64,000 nucleotides of DNA from Rallus limicola (GCA_022605955.1 JAKCOZ010000014.1:11848001-11912000), one strand, 5' to 3'. Shown: positions 20,601 to 35,185, counted from the first letter of the stretch. The notes: a model not told the origin generated them from the sequence alone. A program made the numbers and translations.

Positions 20601-23600
20601 AGGCTAGCCAAGCCAAGGCAGAGATAGTGAAAATACTAAAGTAAAGCAAAAATTCAAGATGCATGGAATTTCAGAAGTTCCCAGGTGACTCTCAAACAGA
20701 AATGCAACACAAATTTCCGTCGTCTTGACTATTTTTGGAGACACCCTCTGTTATCTCTCCTTCCCCTCTTTCCAGCAGGAATTTAGCAAAGAGCTCCCAA
20801 AGACTGCTAGTCCTTCTATTTGCAAACTGCAGGGTAATGGGCTTTTCTTGCTTAGATCTCAAGTGACAGAGCATCAGGGGATCCCTAACAGGGTGAAGAG
20901 TGGGAGAGGCCTCAACAGGAGCTGGTCTATTTAGATGTAGCTGCCAGTTAAGTAGTGGTCCCACCAACCAGTAGCCACCATTGCGACCCTCAGTTGCTAC
21001 GTTCAGGTCCATTTTAATCTGCTTCTAAAATGCAAAACCGACTGCAGCTCCATCAGGATATAGTTGGATACAAGAAACAACAATGTAAGAATGCATAATT
21101 TGGTTAATTAGCCTCCACATCTTTGGAGCTGTGAAAGCCCAAACCCCAAATCCCTCCAGCTGACACCAAGCAAGGCAAATTATCTCTTTATGGGTCCTAC
21201 CACAATAATATATGATGTTTTCATTCCCAGCTAACTAAGATGATTTAAGTAGCTGGCTATGAATAACCTGACCATAACAGCTATTGACACAGCCAGGAGG
21301 CAGAGATAAGGAAAATCATGTTTTCCACTGGAAAAATTCTCATCTCCTTCTGTTGAGCAGATAAGCTTTACCATAGTTTGAAGTATTTTTAAAAGGCAGA
21401 AGGAAGACTCCCTTCTGCAGCACAAGTGAACAGGAACACTGTTTAAGGTAAACCACATAATCCTTTTACAGACGTGTCCCATGCCAAAGTTGAGTTTGTA
21501 CCCCTCTTGTACAGTCTCTTAAGAGACCTCAGGAAAAGCAGTGCCAGGTACCACAGGTATTTAGTGGGACGATCTTCCACCACCAGTCAAGGGCCCATTT
21601 CATGACTGAGGAGAAAAGACTGGTCCCTCTTTCTTCAGGAGTGCAACAGAAGGTGGAGGATTCCTCCTCCCTGGCAGTGTTCAGGGCCAGGTTGGATGGG
21701 GCTTTGGGCAACCTGGTCTAGTGAAGGGTGTCCCTGCTCATAGTAGGGGAGGTGGAACCGGATGATTTTTGAGGTGCCTTCCAACCCAAACCGTTCCGTG
21801 ACTTGGACAAACACAACACTGAAGACACAAATAAGAGAGATCATCGCAGGTACCAGGCAACCATTGTTACGCATGTGCGAGCCTTCCCAGCTACGTGGCC
21901 TAACCAATGGCAGTATAGTCCCTACATGACTCAAACCTAAATCTGCACCCATTTCAAACACCTCCTTTCAAGTTTTGCCTGACTGCTTGTATCGGTTTAG
22001 CCAGAGTGGCTGCCACGCAATACGTATGTTACTCTACATGCCTCCAACAGCATCTCTCATCGTTTTGCCCTCTCTTCTCTCATTCCAGGGCCCAAGGCAA
22101 ACAGCCCTTCTTGAAGCTTTAAGGCCTAGCACAAAGCCCAGTACCACCCACTGTTGCTCACATGCTCCAGGGACACAGATATTCCTTTCTGGGGGTATTC
22201 TTTCTCCTTACCCCCCCCCCCAAATACATTTTCCTCTTTGACCTTAGTGCCTTTGCAAGACTGCTAGCTGCTGACTGTGTGAGCCACAGCAGCACCCAGG
22301 GACTTCATCCGTGGCAAGCCAGGGAAAGCTGAAGGTGCCCATTTTTCTAGGAAAAGCAGCACAGTGCAAATGGGTTTACAGCACCGTCACCGAGCAAACA
22401 GCCAGGAGCATGGGCTCAATGCCAAGGGCTTTATATAGCAGTGTGAAACCTCCAAGGACACTACTCACTTCCCTGATAGCAGCTGTACCACCACTCCTTT
22501 TTACAGGAAAGTCAACAGGAGACACGTGAACATTGACAGAGACTCGTGGTTGATTTACAGACAGGCGGTGAACCCCCCACCCCAGGCTGGGCAACCTGGG
22601 AGGATGGCACCAGACCTTGTGCTCTGAGCCTACAGCAAAGTTCCAGCCACTCCTCTTGTCCCTGGGAGGAGGATGTGGATGCCGTCAGGAACAGACAGGC
22701 TCCATGCATTGACTTGGAAGCCCTCCCCACGGCTCCCTGGCCCTTGGACTGACTGCAGAGCAGCTCCTGACGTCAGTCAGGAAGCACAGGTTTTGAAGCA
22801 GCTTGTGTCCACGTTGCCCTACCCGGGGAGCTGCTTTGTTAGGTGGCTCTGAGCAGACGGGCTTTCAGCAAACACACTAGTCCTTTTTGCCTCCTGCCAA
22901 AAAGGTGAGCAGCCAAGATGTACATGTCAGCTTTCTGAGGCTCACAAGCTTTAGGAAACAAGGACTGAGGTTCAGTAATGATGTTTTAGGCATGGAACGG
23001 CCTGCTCTGCAAAGGTAGCACCAGCAATGGGTCTGTGCTGTTTAAAGCAGCTCAGCTAAGGAGCAATCAAAGACTCACCATTCCTGAAACTCTGCCCTTC
23101 CCCAACAAGACCGTCACAGTGGTGTCCTGCCTATGCAGTTTGGGGGTTAAATCAATACAGACTGGAGCAGTAGCTAAAGATCTTCTGGGAACCATTTTCA
23201 CCAGACCATATTTCAGGTACCCTCTGCCAGAACCACCTACGGGTTGAGGAACAGGCAGACAGAACAGCAACCACACAGAGGGACCGCCAGAAACACCAAT
23301 GTATCAGTCCATCCCCCAAAATGTGCCTGATAGCACATGCAGGTGATACCTAAAGCACTGAGCTGTGGCCACTCGCCCCTTGGGGCTAGAGTGCTATGAG
23401 TCCTCTCCTCACACTGATCTTGACTCCACTACTTGCCCTCTTTCTCTGAATGTATTGGGAAAAAGATTTGACCAAAATCATATAGAAATGGGAGGCTACC
23501 TTCTTCCTTCTTCCCTTGCACTCCCTGTCTGCTATCAGCTGTGCCTTCCCTTACTGTTAAAGTAAGAGCAGAGCTGCCAGAAAGGAAAACCCATCTTTTT

Positions 23601-25076
23601 AAGGGAGCAGGTAGGGGGGAAAGTCTGTGTTGTGCAATAGCCGAGCTGGAGCGTTCAGGAGCAAGAGAGGTACACCTGCACTAAACCCAGGACACGAGGG
23701 CTCCCTCCAGTTACGTCAGCCAGTATCCATGACGTTATATAACCATCTACCCGTCTGGTTCCATAAATAGCTCCTCTGATCAGCAACACCCGAATATCCT
23801 TCCTGCCCAGGTCGCTAATAGGAGCTCAGGGCAGGAAGTAATGCAAGGCAATACGATTTAAGCAACGTGGCCTTGCTCATGCTGCCCGGGTGTCTCTGAC
23901 AACCACCCAGCCCAGCGCAGAGGACAGGCAGGTCGGGAGCCGAGGGAAAAGCCTTTCAGCAGGTTTTGCAACCTTCACGCTGAAAGCGACACGGCGCTAC
24001 GCAAGAGCTCGGTAAGATGCTGGAAACAGATGTTGCTGCAACATTAGAGGAAATCCTCCTTTCAAACAAGGGTATCAGCACACAGTTCTGCACCAGCAAA
24101 TGTTCTTTGCCAGCAAATTCCTCCCATCCACACAATTTAAAGGCGCAGTGCCTGCAAAGCATCGCTCTGGTGTAACTTATCCCAACATTTAATTTACCTG
24201 CCCGAGGAAAAGACTAGACAGCTTCTGTCAAAGCCCTGAGACTCACCCCTGGTGCCACCCCTTGTTTCTGGGTGAGGCAGGAGTAATTCATCAGCTTGCT
24301 GATCGTTGCCCTTCCTCCCAAAGACAAGTCATGTGGAAAGAGGGAAACAAGCCGGCTTTGCCTTCGTTCCCTTTATTTTATGGACAGCAAGTCTCAGGCA
24401 CCCCATGCTCCTGTCTCCAGTTCATTTTCCATGGGAGGATTTCTCTGACAACCAAGAAGCTCAACCCTTGAGGTCCAGCACAGAAAGTAGGAGCTAAAGC
24501 AGAGTTGTTATCCTTTCCAGCACTTTGATTAAATATCACCCAAACCCAAGCAAAATAAAGCTTAAAAAAAGTGGAACAAAAGTCTGAATGGTCTCTCTGC
24601 TCATCACATGGTATCTACTTATTTTTCAGGCATCTACAGCATCTTTCAGGGAATGAGATAGTTCTTACGTAAATAGGCAGCAAGCACGTCGCCTGCTTTC
24701 TGTGTTTGCTTATTTTTAAACATTCATGTCTCTTGTAACTGGGAACATCACAGAAAGGGTTTTCCTCCAAGCTTGGTTTAAAAATCTCTAAGCGAGGGAC
24801 TATGGATTTCAAGAATTGCCCAGAGATGCAACAAACCCGTATTAATTTCCCTCCTTTACCTCAGTGCAGGTCATAGTCCTCGGTTACTGCTTTTTGGTGG
24901 CCCACACAGAACAAGATTCTGGAAAGGAAAACAACCCCTCCTCTCCCCCCCCCCCCCAAAAAAAAAAGTAAAAATATCTCACCAACAGTATGCTTTCCAT
25001 AGAGAAGCTGCTCCAAAATTGCAGTCTTTCCCACCGAGGCCATTCCACAGACCACCACCTTGTAGCCCTTCCCCAT
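14374..25076 (-). CDS. NKIRAS1: NKIRAS1, NF-kappaB inhibitor-interacting Ras-like protein 1 (kappaB-Ras1)
   Basis: Atypical small GTPase that binds the PEST regions of I-kappaB alpha/beta and slows their degradation, restraining NF-kappaB. The family also binds RalGAP and limits Ral activity. Coding exons on the - strand are 25076-24983, 17960-17719 and 14613-14374, giving 191 residues against about 192 in human. Visible motifs are the P-loop GMASVGKT (residues 11-18), switch [10 protein letters not shown] (61-68), GNKTD (119-123) and WEVTVTD near the usual SAK position. As the family requires, the Ras Gly12 position is not Gly (Ala13) and the Gln61 position is Leu65, consistent with weak GTP hydrolysis. 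No CAAX box: the end is NNCDN, so no prenylation is expected. All three junctions are GT-AG and in frame. It shares a head-to-head promoter with RPL15. Confidence 0.95.
14841..14873 (-). repeat. G-quadruplex-like tract in NKIRAS1 intron
   Basis: On the NKIRAS1 sense strand this is a series of G-runs of 3-8 bases separated by single A or C bases or AGAA. It lies about 230 bp upstream of the coding exon 3 acceptor. It fits the general G4 pattern of four or more G-tracts with short loops. Confidence 0.6.
16330..16355. repeat. Short (GGAGA)n microsatellite
   Basis: About five imperfect units of GGAGA/GAGAG within the NKIRAS1 intron. Confidence 0.7.
17234..17505 (-). mobile_element. CR1 LINE 3' fragment
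   Basis: Avian CR1 retrotransposon 3' end in the - orientation. The + strand begins with tandem AGAATCA/AGAATCAT units, the complement of the ATTCT repeats that end CR1. These are followed by the conserved block read as AAGGGACCTCAAGAGATCAT. In the - strand the frame encodes the conserved CR1 ORF2 tail with [18 protein letters not shown] and ends with a stop at 17317. It is 5'-truncated, as nearly all CR1 copies are, and not capable of transposition. Confidence 0.93.
17719..17960 (-). CDS. NKIRAS1: NKIRAS1 coding exon 2 (switch regions)
   Basis: Acceptor AACAG on the - strand at 17961-17965 and donor GTAAAT from 17718. The exon completes the split Gly codon and encodes 80 residues, including [18 protein letters not shown], switch [10 protein letters not shown], and [19 protein letters not shown]. 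Confidence 0.96.
21650..21802 (+). mobile_element. CR1 LINE 3' fragment
   Basis: Matches the terminal CR1 3' UTR block in + orientation: TCCCTGGCAGTGTTCAGGGC, then TTGGATGGGGCTTTGGGCAA, then the promoter-distal end GTGCCTTCCAACCCAAACCG. Short, diverged and 5'-truncated. It is antisense to NKIRAS1. Confidence 0.9.
22768..22775. promoter_or_regulatory. Palindromic CRE-like site
   Basis: Perfect TGACGTCA, extended to the 10-bp palindrome CTGACGTCAG, in a GC-richer patch of the NKIRAS1 intron. It could bind CREB/ATF factors. Function is unproven and one such octamer is not rare. Confidence 0.3.
24945..24967 (-). repeat. T10-G13 homopolymer pair next to NKIRAS1 5' splice site
   Basis: The + strand shows about 13 C followed by 10 A. 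In the NKIRAS1 transcript this is a U-run then a G-run starting about 15 nt downstream of the exon's GTGAGA donor. Confidence 0.85.
24983..25076 (-). CDS. NKIRAS1: NKIRAS1 coding exon 1 (start codon and P-loop)
   Basis: ATG at 25076-25074 on the - strand starts [20 protein letters not shown], and the exon ends with the first base of a split Gly codon before the donor GTGAGA. This start is at the position used across the family. A good acceptor (TGCACAG) lies 31 bp upstream, so the exon probably spans 25107-24983. Confidence 0.96.
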
Positions 25077-25107
25077 GTTCCCCGCACAGGTGGTCAGCAG
25101 GCGATCC
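25077..25107 (-). other. NKIRAS1: NKIRAS1 5' UTR segment of exon 2
   Basis: A run of 31 bp between a pyrimidine-rich acceptor CTGTGTCTGCACAG and the ATG. This is inferred from the splice pattern, not from a transcript. Confidence 0.6.
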
Positions 25108-26604
25108 CTGTGCAGACACAGGAGTCTGTCAGCCTGGCACAGTGGCAGAGCTCAGCACCAGACAGAAGCAAAGCCCCCGAAAGGCGAGAGGCAAAACACG
25201 AAGCAGCCAGTGACTCAAAGGCACAGCTCCCTCCCAGCGACTGATATTTTTAGGACTAGTGTTTCCTCCCACATCACTTTTTAAGGTTTTAGGCTGCTGC
25301 CATGGGTGCCGATGCTCGCCTTGCAGCCTCGGGGAGACTGGGGAGCGGTGAAGTGTGTCAGCCCACTGGGGCAGGGGCTGCGCTTGTCAGCGTGTGTGTA
25401 CACTCTTATCGGGCTGCATGTTTTTGCTGCGGGCCTGATGGTATCTGGCAGTATCAAGATGGCTTCTGGAAGCGCGACAGAACAGCGGTTCCTTCCCTTT
25501 TCATTCACGCACAAGAAAGTTTTGAGCTTTTACAGTCCAGGAACTAGGAAATCAGAGTGTTAAAGGTGGGAACACAGGGAAGCAAATGCAAAAGCAGGTT
25601 TCTGGGTCTGCTTTGAATCAGTTTGGATGGGTGGGGGTTGGCTTCAGCAGGAGGCCTCCAGAGTCAGGAGCAGCTCCGTTGGCAAGCAAGCAGCAAGTTC
25701 AGTATGCTGGCAGGAGCTGTCTGCCCCACGGAAAGCTGAAGAGTACCTTCTTTTAGGACCATGAGGGGCTAGCGTTGTCCCATTTCAATTCCAGTTTAAC
25801 TCAGTGATGGTTTCACAAGCAAGTGTGCTCTGCAAAGCATACACTGAAAATCAGAGGGGTCACCCCGCAGCTGCAGGGGGCACTCCCAGGCAGGGAAAGC
25901 TCAACTCTCAGCTTGATTCCCCAGCAGCCAGAGATGAGGCCCAAAGCCTTCTCAGCACCAGGCCCTTCTCTTGCTCCTGCAGATTCATCTCTGTGGGGGT
26001 CAGCGGGATGCAGGGAAATGCCCAGACACCTGCACATGAGGGACCTGAGCAGAGAGGGCTGCAGGGCCCGCTGGCACCCACAGCAGCCAGTAACACCAGA
26101 GTAAGGGTCATGGTCACCTCGTCCCCAATACCCCTCTGGGGAGCCCCTCCAGACCTGCAGCACTGGCAGCTGTGGCTCCGCAGCGCCAGACATAGGCATC
26201 CCCTGCCCTTGCACCCCAAACAGGCATTGAGGTTGGGTTTAGGGCTCCCCCCGCCCCCCCTTAGGATTGATTATTTCATTTTATGTGTTTGGGGTTTTTA
26301 AATCATTATTTTTAATGATTTTTTTAAAAAGTTCTTCTCAGGACTTCTTGTTAGAGTACTAGTGCTCCCGGGTGACCCCTCCGCCCCAACCCTTGGCTAC
26401 CTTGGGGCTCTCATAGGGGAGAGGGAGTGTTTCAGAGGATGCCGCAGCTCGCAATGTCCCAGCCCGAGGCCAGGCCCCCGCTCGCTCCATGCCGGGCCGT
26501 GCCGTACCCCGGGGTGCACCCCCGCCTCCAGCTCCGCGCGCCCCGGCCCCGCGCCCCCCCGGGGCTGCCCACCCCCGTCCCCCCCCTCCATCGCGAGCGC
26601 GCAC
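25108..26604 (-). other. NKIRAS1: NKIRAS1 5' intron (inferred)
   Basis: Non-coding sequence between the shared CpG-island promoter and the first coding exon. A candidate donor on the - strand, CCCAG|GTGCGC, places the non-coding first exon's end at 26605. No repeat or independent gene was recognised, although several GC-rich frames are open by chance. Confidence 0.5.
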
Positions 26605-26742
26605 CTGGGCCGAGCTTCCCGCAGCGCCCCATTGAAGCGCGGCAGCCTGGCGGGCCGAGCCCCGCCCTCTACCGCCCATTGGTGGGCGCGGGGGCCGGGC
26701 TGTGGCGGGGCGGGGCGAGGCGGGCTGCTTGGCTCCTCCAGG

Positions 26743-26760
26743 ACTACAGTACCCATGAGG
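26743..26760 (+). promoter_or_regulatory. ZNF143/Staf-like promoter motif
   Basis: ACTACAGTACCCATGAGG resembles the ACTACANNTCCCAGNATGC element common in bidirectional housekeeping promoters, with mismatches in the 3' half. It lies about 75 bp upstream of the probable RPL15 start. Confidence 0.5.
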
Positions 26761-26774
26761 CGCCGCTGCCGCCG

Positions 26775-26782
26775 CCGGAAGT
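26775..26782 (+). promoter_or_regulatory. ETS/GABP site in RPL15 promoter
   Basis: CCGGAAGT, the consensus GABPA/ELK site typical of ribosomal-protein promoters, about 40 bp upstream of the pyrimidine-rich start region. Confidence 0.6.
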
Positions 26783-26815
26783 ACGATGCTATCGCAAGGG
26801 GTTGTGGGAAGCAGG

Positions 26816-26846
26816 CCTCTTCCTTTCCGGTGCTGGGAGCCATCAG
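26816..26846 (+). other. RPL15: RPL15 non-coding exon 1 with 5'-TOP-like start
   Basis: The pyrimidine run CTCTTCCTTTCC (26817-26828) fits the terminal oligopyrimidine start of ribosomal-protein mRNAs, which puts their translation under mTOR/LARP1 control. The exon ends CATCAG before donor GTGAGG at 26847. The exact start base is inferred. Confidence 0.65.
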
Positions 26847-27817
26847 GTGAGGGTTTGTCGGTGTTTGGTCTTTCCCTCAATCCGGTTCCATCGCGGGCCC
26901 GAGGCCACCATCCGGCCGCTCCCCTGCAGCCCCCGCCGGCCACCACCCTGCCGGAGGTGGGACAAGGCTGCTCCCACAGCGCGGGGCCTCTGCAGGGAGC
27001 AGGGGCCGGGCGGGCCGCGGGCCCTGGGAGCCAGTGGAGGCCTGGGGGCCGCGCCTCTCCGGGGAGGCCTAGCTCTCCGGCCTGCAGGGACAGCAGGGGA
27101 TGGGGGTACTCGGTCGGCCCCAGGGTTACCTGTGGTGAGAGGAAGGCCGCGCACCGCAGCGTACCGGTGCAGGTTGTTCACAGGCCGCATGCCTTGGTTT
27201 GGATCTGGGGGTTCGCGGTTCAGTCGTATTGCAGTCGTAAAGAAAGGGTATCGTGGCACAGCCAGGGCTGTGCTGCCAGGGCAGAGATGAGCATGGAAAG
27301 TCACAGATGAACTGGGGTTTTTTGGCAAACAAAATGAATTGCATTCTCCTGATGGTGATTTGGGTGGTGGCTCGATAAGAGTGCGCTTACATCTGCTAAA
27401 TGCTGCAGATGTGTGAGAGCTGAAAGGTTTTTAGAGGTAATTAAGCCACATTAAAAGTAAAGAGCACACCACTCAGTCTCACATACTTGTTTTATAGAAT
27501 AAGGTTTACAACTTGGTTCAGATGTAACATCAGTTTTGGTAGTATCTGATGTATTCATCTTCAGCTGAGGAGTTCAATGCTTAGAAAACAAGTGATGAGA
27601 AATAAAATTGCTGAGAATTGGCAGCCCCCAGCAGGACATACGGAAGTTGCCAGTGTGAGCCATGTTACCAGATGTGCCAGTGGTGTAAAGAAGCTTGAGA
27701 GCATCTTAGGTGCCAGTGGTGTTACATGTGCAGTTTTATACGGTATCTCAGTTGGAAACTGTTCAAGTCTGTAATCTGACTCAATGCACTTACTTCATTG
27801 GCCTCTCAATTCAGCAG
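26847..27817 (+). other. RPL15: RPL15 intron 1
   Basis: About 1 kb from GTGAGG to the acceptor TTCAGCAG. The acceptor is ambiguous between 27814 and 27817, but both are non-coding. The first 400 bp belong to the CpG island. I looked for snoRNAs and found only an unpaired C-box-like GTGATGA. Confidence 0.75.
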
Positions 27818-27821
27818 GTAG

Positions 27822-31550
<3,729 letters not shown>

Positions 31551-31571
31551 CTTTTGTAAATGTAACGATCC

Positions 31572-31577
31572 AATAAA
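31572..31577 (+). terminator. RPL15: RPL15 polyadenylation signal
   Basis: AATAAA 22 bp after the stop codon, giving the very short 3' UTR typical of ribosomal-protein mRNAs. Confidence 0.85.
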
Positions 31578-33717
31578 GCTGATGCGGGTTGTTGAATCTA
31601 ACAAGTGCTTCTGCTGCTTCTTGGTTTATGTGGAGAAGCGTAGGATTCTCCAGCGGTTCGGTTTCCATATTTTGAAAGGCTTTTGAAAATGTAATTTGAT
31701 GTTTGTGGAGATTGTAGGCCCCGAGCATAGAGTTCTGTGATGGGTTTCACTTTGATAAGGCAGAAGCAGCATGTGCAGTGTGAATAGAAAGCTTAATGGC
31801 TGCTACATGTTTATTTTGGGGTTTTTTTTTTTTTTGCTGGGCTGGGTGTACTTCACTGTCTGTAGGTTGAGGTCTCGGTGTCCTGTGCTTGGACTGAAGG
31901 CCAGCTTTGATCATGTGCAATGAGATGTAAACGGAAAGTGCTGGTTTATTTTTTTTTTTATGGGCGATTAAATACTAATGACAACTTTATTTTACAAGTT
32001 CTGTGGTTTTTGTGTGTCTTCAGTGTGAAACCAGCTCTTGAGCCTGTGAATCTGCAAGCATAGGCTAAATCAATTAGGCACAGAATAGAAAGGTAATGTT
32101 GACTGTTTACATTTTAAAGTGCATGGTATTTTAAATAAGGACACTTCACAAATGTGCAGTATTTTAGGTTGAGTAATAAAAGTACTGACTGTACAGTAGG
32201 TACTGCATCTGTGCTACATTCTGGGGTGTTCATTTTACAGTGAAGACTGGTTCTTAATTTTGCCTTTTGATGCCAGAAGAGAGAACATTCCTCTGCTGTT
32301 GAGGAGCTGCATTCTGATTTACTCTATGGTGAGGTAGCAGAAATAAGCACATTTGGGTGACAGTTATAAGCACAGGGGAATGTATTTTAGGCTAGATTTT
32401 GTGAAATAACAGTGTGACCTTTCAACATGAAGTCAACTTCCATATAAATGCTGACAGGAGAATAGCTGCAATTTGAGGTGAATTACCTGCACAGCTGTCC
32501 TAGCTTCCAGACCTCTTGTATCACCTCTGTTAGGTAGTGATAGGAAAAGGGATCAATAGAAGGCCCAAGAAGTGTCTGTGTCTTTGTAGAGTTTCAGATT
32601 GGAATGTGGGAGGATTTTAACAACAAACTGCTACTGGAAAAGAAATGCCCAAGATTGTCCTTCAGCTGAGAACTGGCTGGCTGTTTTTCGGGTTGTTAGG
32701 GAGCTCAAGTCTGAAGAGACATTTTGGCAGCATGTTAAGGCCAAGAGGAACAGCTTGAGAGGGCAGCCCTTCCATGCCATGTTGTGCTTGGTTCAAACCA
32801 GCAAAAACAAAGCAAAAGGATTCTTGTGTAGCTGTGTGGTATCTGCACCTCTAAAGGAGAGAGTCGGGTATTTTAACCTTTCCGGTAACAGGCAACTGTT
32901 ACTAGGAGGTTTCTTGAAAGCAGTTCCTGTGATGGTGTAGGGCAGGAAATGGAGGCTCCTAGGAGTAAATTCAGAGTTTGATGATCCTGTACTTGAGCTC
33001 ATTAAGTTGTTCAGGACCCTTGCCATAGATGAAGGAAGGTGACTCTGCAGTCAGCACATGCCATGTCTTCTGCTGGGGTTCAAAACTTTGAATGTGTGGG
33101 GGTGGTTTCTTCAGTGAGACTAGCTGAGGTTTCCCCTTGTGGTCCTGTAACTTTTTAAACTTTGAAGAAAGGGGCAAACACTGTCCCATCCAGAGTTACC
33201 TGATGAAACTTTCATGGGTGCAGTGTTGGTAACAGACTGTCTGAGGAACTTGAAATGCCTGGTACTGACTGCGAGCTCTGGGTATGTACAGCTTGTCCCA
33301 GGTCCTCAGGAAAGATTGCCTTAGCATCTTCTCAGGATGTAAATGTGCCCTGTTAAATGGAGGTTTTGGGTAGAAGGAGCGGAAATTGCAGTGCAATATT
33401 TGTGTGAAGAGGAAAGGGAAGTTTTATTTATTAAAATCTGTATTTAGAAAAGGGAAAACACTGAGGAAAGATGTCTGGGGTTGTTAGCTTGGGTAATGAG
33501 GCATAGAGAGAGGTTATGTGATCTCTGCTTTTCCCTACCTGATGATTTTTGAACCTGTTGTACGAGATCAACAGAATACGCAACTCTGTGTTCCTGAGGA
33601 ATTTTGTGAAAAGCCATCTGAGACAGTAGCCCTACTGAAAGGCTGTTGAGTTCAACCCTCCTTATGCACCAAGAGTCTGCCCAAAACACAAATACTGAGC
33701 TGTAGCTGAAGGAAGGC

Positions 33718-33730
33718 GGGGGGGGGGGGG
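33718..33730 (+). repeat. Poly-G tract (G13)
   Basis: Uninterrupted run of 13 G in intergenic DNA. Confidence 0.9.
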
Positions 33731-34408
33731 AAGAGAAAGCATCAGGAATGTCACTGGTGACATTTATTAAGACGTAGAGGAATCCAATATTTGGTTTCTA
33801 AGCCATCTACTTGTCTGGGCTGCTGCTTTCTCCCTCAAAACAGATATTTTAGATGTCATTAGAAGAGCAGCCTGCTTTCTAGTCAAAACTAAATGACTGC
33901 CACGGTTAAACTGCAGGGAAATGGGGCTGTACAACATCAGCCTGTTTGAGCCTGATACCAGGTACTCTTGCAAATAGTTGACTGTAAAATTTTATTAGTC
34001 TGGATTTCACTTTTGTGTAAGCCCGCTATATGCACTAATCACTTAGCCTTTGGTAGAGGTGAGGGCCTCACAGGTAATTCAGCCCCTGTTGGAAACTCAT
34101 CCTGCCCTCCCCAAGGGTGGGATGTGTATAAACAGACTGTGTAATTTAGTGTGTTCTTGAAACAAGCAAGTAGTAAACGCAGCTCATTACTTGCCAACAC
34201 TAAGTTGCAAAGTACAGACTCACTAATCACCAGCCAGTGTAATTGTTTCCTGGCATTGTCTCTGAAGCCCTGGGAGTCTCTGCGAGGCAGCTGTGTGCTG
34301 CTGGGTGAAGGATGCCGGTGTGCTGCCTGCAGTAGGGGCAGATGCTGGTGGAGGGGGCAGTTGGTTCCTTCCTTGCAGCAGAAGGTCATTAAATGTCACT
34401 GGTGATTT

Positions 34409-34463
34409 TTTTTTGGGTTGTTTTTTTTTTTGGGGTGGTTTGTTTTTTTTTTTTTTTTTTTTG
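34409..34463 (+). repeat. T-rich low-complexity block
   Basis: Three long T-runs separated by GGG-containing spacers, the last more than 20 T. No gene context. Confidence 0.85.
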
Positions 34464-34769
34464 AGTCTTCAAAGGAACTAAGTGGCAATGGAGGAGAGGA
34501 ATAGCTGGACTGGCTTGCTTAGCCCTGTCCTTGTTCACTCAGTGAGATAAGTGACTGCATGCGAATAGTCCCACTCAGCTAATGAATTAAACAGCTAGAT
34601 TCTAAAATTAGAGCCCAATTCCTACTCTTTTAGCTATCCCCTCACAAGATGGGAAAAGCACCATCTTTTTTTGGCATTGTACAGCTCTCTTCTTTTATAG
34701 TGCACGCAGGTCTAGTTCTGAGAGCACCAAGTCAAAATGCCCAAAGCAGTGGAAGAAATACAGCTAGTT

Positions 34770-35166
34770 ATGAAGACAGGCCGAGAGGTGGGCTTCTTCA
34801 GCCTGAAGAAGGCTCTAGGGAAATTTTATAGAGGCCTTCCAGTACCTAAAGGGACCTGCAGGAAAGCTGGAGAGGGACTGCTTAAACGGGGACAGAGTGA
34901 TGGGACAAGGAATGATGGGTTTAAACTGAAAAAAGGTAGATTTAGATTACATACAAAAACTCTTCACAGTGAGGGTGGGGAGGCCCTGGCACAGAGTGCC
35001 CAGAGAAGCTGTGGCTGCTCCCTCCCTGGCAGTGTTCAAGGCCAGATTGGATAGGGCTTTGGGCAACCTAGTCTAGAGGAGGGTGCCCCTGCCCGTGGCA
35101 GGGGAGGGGCTTGAAACTAGGTGATTTTATGGTCACTTCCAAGCCAAATCGTTCTGTGTTTCTATG
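34770..35166 (+). mobile_element. CR1 LINE 3' fragment
   Basis: The longest CR1 copy here, in + orientation. It runs from the ORF2 end and the block CCTTCCAGTACCTAAAGGGA through AATGATGGGTTTAAACTGAA and GGGCTTTGGGCAACCTAGTC to CACTTCCAAGCCAAATCG. It has many substitutions and no intact frame, and it is followed by an A23 run at 35186-35208. Confidence 0.93.
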
Positions 35167-35185
35167 AACCTTTTTCTTCAGCCAC

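Larger units (their letters stand above)
17961..24982 (-). other. NKIRAS1: NKIRAS1 intron between coding exons 1 and 2
   Basis: Intron of about 7 kb. Its donor-proximal end carries a T/G homopolymer (24945-24967 on the + strand as C13-A10), and it contains a CR1 3' end in the opposite orientation (21650-21802). A perfect palindromic CRE-like octamer TGACGTCA is at 22768-22775. No other exon was recognised. Confidence 0.8.
26380..27270. promoter_or_regulatory. Shared CpG-island promoter of NKIRAS1 and RPL15
   Basis: CpG-rich segment of about 900 bp between the divergent genes. It holds GC boxes (GGGGCGGGG at 26707-26715), an inverted CCAAT box (ATTGG, 26679-26683), an ETS site CCGGAAGT (26775-26782) and a ZNF143-like motif (26743-26760). 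No TATA box is seen. The head-to-head arrangement is the same as in human. Confidence 0.85.
31600..34769. other. Intergenic DNA downstream of RPL15
   Basis: AT-rich sequence with short homopolymers: a G13 run at 33718-33730 and a T-rich low-complexity block at 34409-34463. No gene was recognised. Confidence 0.7.

Noticed and set aside
25866..25885. Second CTCF-like sequence (GCAGGGGGCAC core) in the NKIRAS1 5' intron
   Set aside because: Only the 3' half of the motif matches. Three of the five positions in the 5' half are off consensus.
26359..27328. Long open frames over the NKIRAS1/RPL15 promoter (up to 287 codons)
   Set aside because: Same compositional effect in a CpG island. No domain, and they conflict with the promoter and the RPL15 first exon.
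27592..27598. C-box-like GTGATGA in RPL15 intron 1 (snoRNA candidate)
   Set aside because: No D box CTGA at a suitable distance and no terminal stem. The only CTGA is 13 bp downstream.
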